DNA of 5,267 nt from Betaproteobacteria bacterium (GTDB lineage Bacteria; Pseudomonadota; Gammaproteobacteria; Burkholderiales; UBA9220), in the NCBI GenBank assembly GCA_020061285.1, contig JAGUYQ010000320.1, positions 1-5,267 on the forward strand. The letters run 5' to 3'. Below are positions 1-4,932 of this stretch, piece by piece. A program made the position numbers and the translations under genes. How positions within the stretch are numbered: the first letter of the stretch is position 1; every line of letters begins with the position of its first letter. Below the pieces are notes generated by a model. The model was not told where the DNA came from, ran no database searches, and worked only from the letters and a program-made list of their open reading frames with translations.

Positions 1-137
1 GGGTGCAGGCGGGCGAAGAGGGTCCGCATCGGCTTGTCCCAGATATACCACAGGTTGTTGGCCAGTTCTTCCAGCCGCACCAGCTTGCGCGGGATTTTCG
101 GGTTGACCTCGACAACGAACTTGGTGCCGTTTTTCAT
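1..137 (-). CDS. glgP: Alpha-glucan (glycogen) phosphorylase, N-terminal fragment
   Basis: Only the first 45 codons are in the window; the gene continues beyond base 1. The translation starts MKNGTKFVVEVNPKIPRKL and goes on with LEELANNLWYIWDKP and TLFARLHP. The pattern LxxLAxNLWYxWD...LFxxLxP is the signature of the N-terminal DUF3417 domain of bacterial and archaeal alpha-glucan phosphorylases. These enzymes release glucose 1-phosphate from glycogen or maltodextrin with pyridoxal phosphate in the cytoplasm; the catalytic and PLP regions lie outside the window. The start is supported by AGGAG at 145-149 (minus strand), 7 nt upstream. It lies 43 nt downstream of orn on the same strand with no terminator between, so read-through from orn is plausible. 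The family call is secure; the symbol is by family only. Confidence 0.82.
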   Translation of the reverse strand, partial: MKNGTKFVVEVNPKIPRKLVRLEELANNLWYIWDKPMRTLFARLH

Positions 138-180
138 CAATACGCTCCTGGTCTGCGAGGGATGGCGAAAGGCATGGGTC

Positions 181-726
181 TCACACCTTCAGGAAGTGTT
201 CCCGATAATATTTCAATTCGTCGATGGATTCGTAAATATCCGCCAAGGCCTCGTGCTTGTTCTGCTTGGTGAAGCCCGCCGCGATCTCCGGTTTCCATCG
301 CTTCACCAGTTCCTTGAGGCTGGACACGTCCAGGTTGCGGTAGTGGAAAAAAGCTTCCAGCCTGGGCATGTGGCGGGCGAGGAAACGCCGGTCCTGGCAG
401 ATGGAGTTGCCGCAGAGGGGGGAGGCCTTGGCGGGAACATGCTTCTTGATGAAATTGACCATCTTCTTTTCCACCGCCGCCTCGTTCAAGTCGGAGGCCC
501 TCACCTTGTCGATCAGGCCGGATTTGCCGTGGGTGCCCTTGTTCCAGTTGTCCATGGCGTCCAGCACGGCGTCGGACTGGTGAACCACCAGCACGGGAGA
601 TTCCGCCACGGTATTGAGGTGCGCATCGGTGATCACCACCGCCACTTCGATGATGCGGTCCGTATCCGGGAACAAGCCGGTCATTTCCATGTCCAGCCAG
701 ATGAGGCGAGTGCTGTCTTGTGCCAT
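181..726 (-). CDS. orn: Oligoribonuclease (DEDDh 3'-5' exoribonuclease)
   Basis: The product has 181 residues, the same length as E. coli Orn as I recall it. Orn degrades the shortest RNAs (mainly dinucleotides, including pGpG from c-di-GMP turnover) to mononucleotides in the cytoplasm. All five DEDDh residues are visible: D12 and E14 in [10 protein letters not shown] (Exo I), D112 in the CQDRRFL segment (Exo II), and H158 with D163 in KHEALADI (Exo III). The C-terminal [17 protein letters not shown] is typical of the family. The start at 726 fits the family N-terminus; only a weak AAGAAG precedes it, 4 nt away. It is transcribed divergently from the M48 protease across 58 bp and lies upstream of the phosphorylase gene. 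A longer minus-strand frame starting at 766 overlaps it out of frame and is an artefact. Confidence 0.97.
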   Translation of the reverse strand: MAQDSTRLIWLDMEMTGLFPDTDRIIEVAVVITDAHLNTVAESPVLVVHQSDAVLDAMDNWNKGTHGKSGLIDKVRASDLNEAAVEKKMVNFIKKHVPAKASPLCGNSICQDRRFLARHMPRLEAFFHYRNLDVSSLKELVKRWKPEIAAGFTKQNKHEALADIYESIDELKYYREHFLKV

Positions 727-784
727 AATGCTTCTTGTTTGGGAAAAGCCCTATTCTGTCACACACCTCTCGACCCCGTCACCC

Positions 785-2035
785 ATGCACCCCTTCACCT
801 TGATATTTCTTGCCGCCCTGCTGCTCTCCGCCCTCGCCAGGCTATGGCTGGCCGGCCGCCAAATCCGCCACGTCGCCGCCCACCGGGAAGCGGTGCCCGC
901 CGACTTCGCGGAAAAGATACCCCTCGCCGACCACCGCAAGGCGGCCGACTACACCGTGGCGAAAACCCGCCTCGGCATGCTGAACGTAGTGGTGGAATCG
1001 GCGGTGATCCTGGCCTTCACCCTCGGCGGCGGGCTCCAGGCCCTGGCCGATTTGTGGCAGGGGCTGTTCGACAACCCCTATTATCGCGGCTTGGCCCTGA
1101 TCGGCAGCGTGGTGGCGCTGTCCTCTCTCGCCGACCTGCCCCTGAGCCTGTACCGCACCTTCCGCATTGAAGCGCGCTTCGGTTTCAACAAGATGACACT
1201 GCCCCTGTTCTTCGCCGACCTGCTCAAGCAACTGCTCCTCGGCGCCCTCTTCGGCGCCCCCCTGGTGCTGTGCGTGCTGTGGCTGATGGGCAGGATGGGC
1301 GACTACTGGTGGCTTTACGTCTGGCTCGCCTGGATGGGCTTCAACCTGCTGGTGCTGGCGATCTACCCCACCTTCATCGCCCCCTTCTTCAACAAGTTCT
1401 CCCCCCTCGATGACCTGGCCCTCAAGGCCCGCATCGAAAAACTGCTGGACGCCTGCGACTTCCAGGCCAAGGGCCTGTTCGTCATGGACGGCTCCAAGCG
1501 CAGCAGCCACGGCAACGCCTACTTCACCGGCTTCGGCAAAAACCGGCGCATCGTACTCTTCGACACCCTGCTGCAACGCCTGGACAACGACGAAATCGAG
1601 GCCGTACTGGCCCACGAGCTGGGGCACTTCAAGCGCCGTCACATCTTCAAGCGCATCGGCCTGATGTTCGGCCTCAGCCTGGGTTTCCTCGCCCTCCTCG
1701 GCTGGCTCATCGACAAGCCCTGGTTCTACAGCGGCCTGGGCGTTTCGACCGGGGGAACCGACATGGCCCTGGTGCTGTTCTTCCTGGCGATGCCGGCGTT
1801 CATCTTTCCCTTCGAGCCCCTGTTCAGCCTCTACTCCCGCAAGCACGAGTTCGAGGCCGACGACTACGCGACCCGCCACGCCAGCGCCGCCCACCTGGCC
1901 CGCGCCCTGGTCAAGCTGTATCAGGACAACGCCGCCACCTTGACGCCGGACCCCCTCTACTCGGGATTCCACGATTCCCACCCGGCCGCCGCACAACGGG
2001 TGGCTAACTTGCAAAAAGCGGCGAATACGGCATAA
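785..2035 (+). CDS. M48 family (Ste24-like) membrane zinc metalloprotease
   Basis: The product has 416 residues. It is an inner-membrane Ste24-type peptidase. The N-terminal half matches the M48 N-terminal domain (SLYRTFRIEARFGFNKMT, residues 121-138). The catalytic half has the zinc motif HELGH at 277-281, the third ligand E355 and conserved D359 in HEFEADDYA, and the family segment GSKRSSHGNAYFTGFG from 237. About seven hydrophobic segments are visible (roughly 3-21, 66-88, 101-119, 146-168, 176-198, 291-309, 328-348), as in eukaryotic Ste24. In bacteria prenylated substrates are not expected, so a role in membrane protein quality control is inferred. An in-frame ATG at 728 would add 19 residues, but MHPFTLIFLAALLL is the expected N-terminus, so 785 is preferred although no clear ribosome site precedes it. 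The gene is divergent from orn. Confidence 0.93.
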   Translation: MHPFTLIFLAALLLSALARLWLAGRQIRHVAAHREAVPADFAEKIPLADHRKAADYTVAKTRLGMLNVVVESAVILAFTLGGGLQALADLWQGLFDNPYYRGLALIGSVVALSSLADLPLSLYRTFRIEARFGFNKMTLPLFFADLLKQLLLGALFGAPLVLCVLWLMGRMGDYWWLYVWLAWMGFNLLVLAIYPTFIAPFFNKFSPLDDLALKARIEKLLDACDFQAKGLFVMDGSKRSSHGNAYFTGFGKNRRIVLFDTLLQRLDNDEIEAVLAHELGHFKRRHIFKRIGLMFGLSLGFLALLGWLIDKPWFYSGLGVSTGGTDMALVLFFLAMPAFIFPFEPLFSLYSRKHEFEADDYATRHASAAHLARALVKLYQDNAATLTPDPLYSGFHDSHPAAAQRVANLQKAANTA

Positions 2036-2036
2036 T
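2009..2036 (+). promoter_or_regulatory. Candidate sigma-70 promoter for the cytochrome c / dehydratase pair
   Basis: TTGCAA (2009-2014) and CATAAT (2031-2036) are separated by 16 nt, with four and five matches to the consensus hexamers. It overlaps the 3' end of the protease gene and would start transcription near 2043, about 35 nt ahead of the cytochrome ATG. The match is by eye only. Confidence 0.35.
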
Positions 2037-2041
2037 TGTAG

Positions 2042-2058
2042 TTGACTATTTTAATCAA
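2042..2058. promoter_or_regulatory. 17-bp inverted repeat, possible operator ahead of the cytochrome gene
   Basis: TTGACTATTTTAATCAA consists of TTGACTA and TAATCAA flanking TTT; six of the seven positions pair. It resembles an FNR/ANR-type site (TTGAT-N4-ATCAA), but the half-sites are 3 bp too far apart for that family, so the regulator is unknown. It lies at the predicted transcription start and ahead of the ribosome site, where a bound protein would block transcription. Confidence 0.3.
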
Positions 2059-2065
2059 GATTAAC

Positions 2066-2071
2066 GGGAGG
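2066..2071 (+). promoter_or_regulatory. Ribosome binding site that fixes the cytochrome start
   Basis: GGGAGG lies 6 nt upstream of the ATG at 2078. It supports that start over the in-frame ATG at 2042, which would place 12 unrelated residues in front of the signal peptide. Confidence 0.75.
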
Positions 2072-2077
2072 CCCACC

Positions 2078-2383
2078 ATGAAACGCCTGATTCCCATCCT
2101 CTTCGGACTCATCGCCTCGACGGCCCTGGCCGACCCCTTCGCCAACGGCAACCCCCAGGCGGGGAAGGCCCTGGTGGAGAAATCCTGCGTCGCCTGCCAC
2201 GTTTCCATGTTCGGCGGCGACGGCTCCAAGATTTACACCCGCCCGGACCGCAAGGTGAAGTCCGCCGACCAGCTCAAGGCCCGCATCCGCGCCTGCAACA
2301 CCAACGCCGGCGCCGGCTGGTTCCCGGAGGAAGAGGCCCACGTGGCGGCCTACCTGAACGCCACCTACTACCACTTCAAATAA
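2078..2383 (+). CDS. Secreted monohaem c-type cytochrome, atypical distal ligand
   Basis: The product has 101 residues. A Sec signal peptide (MKRLIPILFGLIASTALA, cleavage before D19) is followed by one haem c site, CVACH at 37-41, so the mature protein is a periplasmic electron carrier or haem sensor of about 9 kDa. The C-terminal helix with VAAYLN is that of class I cytochromes c. In those, a Met in a GxxMP-like loop before this helix is the sixth haem ligand; here the loop reads AGAGWFPEEE and has no Met. The only Met after the haem site is M44, three residues on; other possible ligands are H88, H99 and the lone C73. The dehydratase gene follows after 28 nt, so the two are probably co-transcribed. 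The physiological partner is unknown. Confidence 0.88.
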   Translation: MKRLIPILFGLIASTALADPFANGNPQAGKALVEKSCVACHVSMFGGDGSKIYTRPDRKVKSADQLKARIRACNTNAGAGWFPEEEAHVAAYLNATYYHFK

Positions 2384-2411
2384 TTTCGCGCTCACAGGAG
2401 AAGCCATCGCC

Positions 2412-2753
2412 ATGAACGCCCCCGTCTGCGACCTCACGAACAAGCACTGCAAGCCCTGCGAAGGGGGCGTCCCGCCCCTCACCCAGGAGGAAATCGACCG
2501 CCTGATGCAGGACATGGACGGCTGGACCCAGGAAGGCCAGGCCATCGCCAAGACCTACCGCTTCAAGAACTACTACGAGACCATGGCCTTCGTGAACGCC
2601 ACCGCCTGGGTCTCCCACCGGGAAGACCACCACCCCGACCTGGAAGTGGGCTACAACCAGTGCACCGTGCGCTACATCACCCACGCCATCGGCGGGTTAT
2701 CCGAGAATGATTTCATCTGTGCAGCGAAGATCGACCAGCTTTTAACTATCTAG
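2412..2753 (+). CDS. phhB: Pterin-4a-carbinolamine dehydratase (PCD/DCoH family)
   Basis: The product has 113 residues. It dehydrates 4a-hydroxytetrahydropterin to quinonoid dihydropterin, recycling the cofactor of aromatic amino acid hydroxylases in the cytoplasm. The family active-site pattern is complete: H69, then HHP at 73-75, Y81, H91 and D100 with the expected spacings. The N-terminus has three cysteines, C6, C13 and C16 (KHCKPCEGGVPPL), an extension seen in many bacterial PCDs and possibly metal-binding. No phenylalanine hydroxylase gene is in the window, so the role may differ from phenylalanine breakdown; links of COG2154 proteins to molybdopterin metabolism have been proposed. AGGAG at 2396-2400 lies 11 nt before the ATG, a slightly long spacing. 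The symbol is by family, not context. Confidence 0.94.
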   Translation: MNAPVCDLTNKHCKPCEGGVPPLTQEEIDRLMQDMDGWTQEGQAIAKTYRFKNYYETMAFVNATAWVSHREDHHPDLEVGYNQCTVRYITHAIGGLSENDFICAAKIDQLLTI

Positions 2754-2755
2754 CC

Positions 2756-2962
2756 CTACTTCCGCCCGGCCTTGAGGGCCGGGGCGTCGTAAACGATGCA
2801 CATGGGCGTGGTGTAAAGGGGACGCGATTCGGAGGCCAGCCACAGGAACAGCGCCACTCCCGCCACTGCGGCTATCGGCCAGCGAAAACGCGCGATTCCG
2901 TTTCCTAAGCGCCCGCCCCATCGCCTACAATAGCGGGCGACATGATTCCATTTATCACGCAT
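2756..2962 (-). CDS. Possible small single-pass membrane protein, unrecognised
   Basis: I do not recognise this 68-residue frame. A very basic N-terminal part (KWNHVARYCRRWGGRLGNGIARFR) precedes one hydrophobic helix, WPIAAVAGVALFLWLA (about 28-43), and a 25-residue tail including RPLYTTPMCIVYDAP. The charge pattern predicts N-in, C-out. It fills the otherwise empty gap between the dehydratase and rsgA, and its stop is 2 nt from the dehydratase stop. Codons over and after the helix look like those of the neighbouring genes. GGGGAG lies 4 nt before the ATG, close but usable; a later start is possible. Its 5' part overlaps the candidate rsgA promoter on the other strand. It could be a chance frame in GC-rich DNA. 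Confidence 0.42.
   Translation of the reverse strand: MRDKWNHVARYCRRWGGRLGNGIARFRWPIAAVAGVALFLWLASESRPLYTTPMCIVYDAPALKAGRK
2765..2783. terminator. GC-rich hairpin between convergent genes, possible terminator
   Basis: CCCGGCC (2765-2771) and GGCCGGG (2777-2783) form a 7-bp stem with a TTGAG loop, starting 12 nt after the dehydratase stop. No T-run follows on either strand, so it is not a classical intrinsic terminator. It also lies inside the 3' end of the possible minus-strand small gene, so the stem may simply reflect coding sequence. Confidence 0.3.
2902..2931 (+). promoter_or_regulatory. Candidate promoter for rsgA
   Basis: TACAAT at 2926-2931 matches five of six positions of the -10 consensus. 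The -35 region is weak, with TTCCTA at 2902-2907 at an 18-nt spacing. Transcription would start near 2938, about 35 nt before the rsgA ATG. A separate promoter is expected because the dehydratase gene upstream ends 219 nt earlier. Confidence 0.35.
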
Positions 2963-2972
2963 ACCTCTCCCC

Positions 2973-3860
2973 ATGGGGAATGACCTGCTGGGCGGCCTGA
3001 TCGTCGCCAGCTTCGGCCGCCAATACCTGGTGGAAACGGAGGACGGCCGCCTGCTGCCCTGCGTCACCCACGGCAAGAAGGGTGGCGGCGCCTGCGGCGA
3101 CCGGCTGAAAATCCGCCTCACCTCCGCCGACCAGGGGGTGATCGAGGCCATCGAACCGCGCCGCTCCCTGTTCTACCGCGCCAACGAATTCCGCGAAAAA
3201 CTCATCGCCGCCAACGTCACCCAGGTGGTCCTGGTGGTGGCGGCGGTGCCGACCTTCTACGAGGAGCTCCTCAACCGCTGCCTGGTAGCCGCCGAGGTGG
3301 CCGGGGTAAAGGCCGTCATCGTCCTCAACAAGGCCGACCTGAAAGAAGAAACGGCCCAGGCATGGGAAACCCTCCAGCTCTATGCCGATATCGGCTATCC
3401 CGTGGTGCAGCTCTCCGCCCTGGGGGACATTGCGCCCCTGCGGCCCTACTTGGCTGGAGAAACCAGCGTCCTGGTGGGCCAGTCCGGCATGGGCAAGACC
3501 AGCCTGGTCAACGCCCTGGTGCCGGAGGCCGGCGCCCGCACCGCGGATATCTCATCCAAGCTGGACTCGGGCCGCCACACCACCACCCACGCCCGTCTCT
3601 ACCACCTGGACGCCAGCAGCGACCTCATCGACTCCCCCGGCCTGCAGGAATTCGGCCTCGGCCACGCCAGCCGCAACGAGATCGAACACGCCTTCCCGGA
3701 GTTCCGTCCCTTCCTCGGCCATTGCAAGTTCAACGACTGCCGCCATGCCAGCGAGCCGGGCTGCGCCATCCTGCAAGCGGTGGCCGACGGCCATATCAGC
3801 CGCCGTCGCTATGACATTTTCCAGAAAATCTTCCAGCCCCACCGCGTTGCCCGCGGCTAG
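2973..3860 (+). CDS. rsgA: Small ribosomal subunit biogenesis GTPase RsgA (YjeQ)
   Basis: The product has 295 residues. RsgA is a circularly permuted GTPase that binds the maturing 30S subunit late in assembly and helps release factors such as RbfA. Domains in order: an N-terminal OB fold (about 1-65, with GLIVASFGRQYLVE); the permuted G domain with NKAD at 119-122 (G4) ahead of the P-loop GQSGMGKTS at 169-177 (G1), switch region GRHTTTHARLY at 200-210 (G2) and DSPG at 220-223 (G3); and a C-terminal zinc site with C251, C256, H258 and C264. All hallmark residues are present and the length is normal. The start at 2973 is the only ATG between an in-frame stop at 2943 and the OB fold, and no ribosome site precedes it. 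A 13-codon frame overlaps the start. Confidence 0.97.
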   Translation: MGNDLLGGLIVASFGRQYLVETEDGRLLPCVTHGKKGGGACGDRLKIRLTSADQGVIEAIEPRRSLFYRANEFREKLIAANVTQVVLVVAAVPTFYEELLNRCLVAAEVAGVKAVIVLNKADLKEETAQAWETLQLYADIGYPVVQLSALGDIAPLRPYLAGETSVLVGQSGMGKTSLVNALVPEAGARTADISSKLDSGRHTTTHARLYHLDASSDLIDSPGLQEFGLGHASRNEIEHAFPEFRPFLGHCKFNDCRHASEPGCAILQAVADGHISRRRYDIFQKIFQPHRVARG

Positions 3861-3875
3861 GGTTTTCTGTATATT
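3847..3875 (+). promoter_or_regulatory. Probable sigma-70 promoter of the DUF3365 haem protein gene
   Basis: TTGCCC (3847-3852) and TATATT (3870-3875) are exactly 17 nt apart, with four and five matches to consensus. The -35 box overlaps the last codons of rsgA. Transcription would begin near 3882, about 30 nt ahead of the ATG, giving the haem gene independent expression. Confidence 0.5.
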
Positions 3876-3900
3876 AGCCGCTTCTAATGAATCGACCAAG

Positions 3901-3905
3901 AGGAG
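3901..3905 (+). promoter_or_regulatory. Strong ribosome binding site of the DUF3365 gene
   Basis: AGGAG lies 7 nt before the ATG at 3913. It identifies this ATG as the true start although the frame stays open upstream through rsgA. Confidence 0.85.
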
Positions 3906-3912
3906 CTTTTCG

Positions 3913-4485
3913 ATGACATCCCGCTTGCTGACCGCCTTGCTCGCGACCCTGCTCGCCACCCCCGTCCTCGCCGACGATCTCGCCCAATACCAGGCCGACG
4001 CCCGCGCCACCGCCCAGTCCCTGCTGAAGCAACTGGGCGGCGAACTGCAAAAGGAAATGAAGGCCAACGGACCCGCCGCCGCCATCAAGGTGTGCAAGGA
4101 ACGCGCCCCCGCCATCGCCTCCGACCTGTCCCGCAGGAACGGCGAGAAAGTCGCCCGTGTGTCCCTGAAGGTGCGCAACCCCCTCATCGGCACCCCCGAC
4201 GCCTGGGAACAGAAAGTCCTGGCCGACTTCGACCAGAAGGCCGCCGCCGGCGCCAAGCCCGAAACCCTGGAAGTCGCCGAAATCGTCACCGAACCCCAGG
4301 GCAAATACTTCCGCTACATGAAAGCGGTGCCGGTGGGTGCCGTGTGCCTCGCCTGCCACGGCGCGACGGACAAGATCGCCAGCGAGGTCAAGGACCAGAT
4401 CGCCGCCGACTACCCCCACGACAAAGCCACCGGCTATAGTGAAGGGCAGGTTCGCGGCGCCGTCACTATCAAGCGTCCGCTGTAA
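3913..4485 (+). CDS. Secreted Tll0287-like (DUF3365) c-type haem protein
   Basis: The product has 190 residues. A Sec signal peptide (MTSRLLTALLATLLATPVLA, cleavage before D21) shows export to the periplasm. The rest is one Tll0287-like/DUF3365 domain with a single haem c site, CLACH at 145-149, near the C-terminus and the family segment AAIKVCKERAPAIA at 56-69. In the Tll0287 structure, as I recall, haem is ligated by the CxxCH His and a distant Cys in a PAS-like fold; C61 is the counterpart here, since it is the only cysteine outside CLACH. The domain occurs alone and as the sensor part of kinases and chemoreceptors, so a redox or gas-sensing role is inferred. The gene has its own promoter and terminator, so it is probably monocistronic. 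Confidence 0.9.
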   Translation: MTSRLLTALLATLLATPVLADDLAQYQADARATAQSLLKQLGGELQKEMKANGPAAAIKVCKERAPAIASDLSRRNGEKVARVSLKVRNPLIGTPDAWEQKVLADFDQKAAAGAKPETLEVAEIVTEPQGKYFRYMKAVPVGAVCLACHGATDKIASEVKDQIAADYPHDKATGYSEGQVRGAVTIKRPL

Positions 4486-4499
4486 AATCGTTGCCCGAC

Positions 4500-4529
4500 A
4501 AAAAAGCCGGCTACCCAGCCGGCTTTTTT
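4500..4529 (+). terminator. Rho-independent terminator
   Basis: GCCGGCT (4506-4512) and AGCCGGC (4517-4523) pair across an ACCC loop and are followed by six T. Six A on the left extend the stem to 13 bp and would serve as the T-run in the other direction, so it can act both ways. It begins 14 nt after the stop of the DUF3365 gene and separates it from the receptor gene. Confidence 0.95.
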
Positions 4530-4932
4530 CGTCTCGACACCTATGGGTAAGCCGACGCAATCAACTTCCCGCCATCCTTAAAGCACAAGAAAACTGTCCT
4601 TTCTTTCCTATTGCTCCCACCGATCAAACGATTCTTTGTCATCGTTGCTGCCTTTTTGTCTGAAAAAGGTGAAATATTCTGACCCTCACTCCGCCACCGA
4701 AGCCTAACGCCCGAAAAAATAAATAGCCTTATTAAAGCGTTAACGATTTTGCATGACATTGCAATAATTGATAAACATGAACGTCATATGCCTTTCAAAT
4801 TTCAATGGGATCATCCTCTCCTCACTTAAAGAATAAGTAAATATACCTAGGCATCGCCCGTCTGGTTTTGTTCAAGCACGCCATAACCAGGGTGTTTAAG
4901 CCCCTTCCACTGTCCATTGGAGAACCAGGCAA
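4530..4932. other. AT-rich gene-free stretch ahead of the receptor gene
   Basis: About 400 bp with no supported gene. By hand count 4561-4860 is about 41% G+C and 4731-4850 about 32%, against about 65% in the neighbouring genes. A 72-codon minus-strand frame (4541-4759) has no family resemblance or ribosome site and is taken as chance. Visible structure: inverted repeats CCTTTTT/AAAAAGG (4651-4669), TAACGC/GCGTTA (4705-4742) and CTGGTT/AACCAG (4862-4890); palindromes CGTTAACG (4738-4745) and ATTGCAAT (4758-4765); and a near-perfect 9-bp direct repeat. It probably holds the receptor promoter, but I found no convincing sigma-70, sigma-28 or sigma-54 site. Confidence 0.6.
4869..4901 (+). repeat. 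Direct repeat TGTTCAAGC / TGTTTAAGC
   Basis: Two 9-bp copies at 4869-4877 and 4893-4901 differ at one base and are 24 bp apart start to start. They lie 32-64 bp upstream of the receptor start, a position suited to an activator or repressor site. Chance cannot be excluded. Confidence 0.3.

Noticed and set aside
728..757. Promoters in the 58-bp orn/protease divergent gap
   Set aside because: TATTCT at 752-757 resembles a -10 box, but no acceptable -35 box lies at the right distance, and nothing convincing is seen on the other strand.
34..1170. 378-codon plus-strand frame across orn and the start of the protease gene
   Set aside because: It is antisense to orn and out of frame with the protease, has no family resemblance, and ends in Pro/Arg-rich shadow sequence.
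842..2014. 390-codon open frame on the minus strand opposite the M48 protease gene
   Set aside because: It is the antisense shadow of a GC-rich gene with biased third positions; its composition (runs of Gln, Glu, Gly, Val) is low-complexity, and the plus strand encodes an unmistakable protease.
3552..4560. Long minus-strand frames opposite the rsgA end and the DUF3365 gene
   Set aside because: Their Gly/Val/Ala-rich shadow composition and lack of ribosome sites contrast with clear protein signatures on the plus strand.
4702..4745. Possible integron attC-like site (GCCTAAC ... GCGTTA arms)
   Set aside because: The left core fits RYYYAAC, but the right side does not give GTTRRRY, the element is too short, and no integrase or cassette is nearby.
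4541..4759. 72-codon minus-strand frame in the AT-rich spacer
   Set aside because: No recognisable domain or ribosome site, and it begins within AT-rich DNA where nothing suggests a gene.
4733..4765. Sigma-28 (TAAA-N15-GCCGATAA) or sigma-54 (TGGCAC-N5-TTGCA) promoter for the receptor
   Set aside because: The best sigma-28 match has only three of eight -10 positions, and the sigma-54-like TTTGCA-N5-TTGCA lacks the essential GG at -24.
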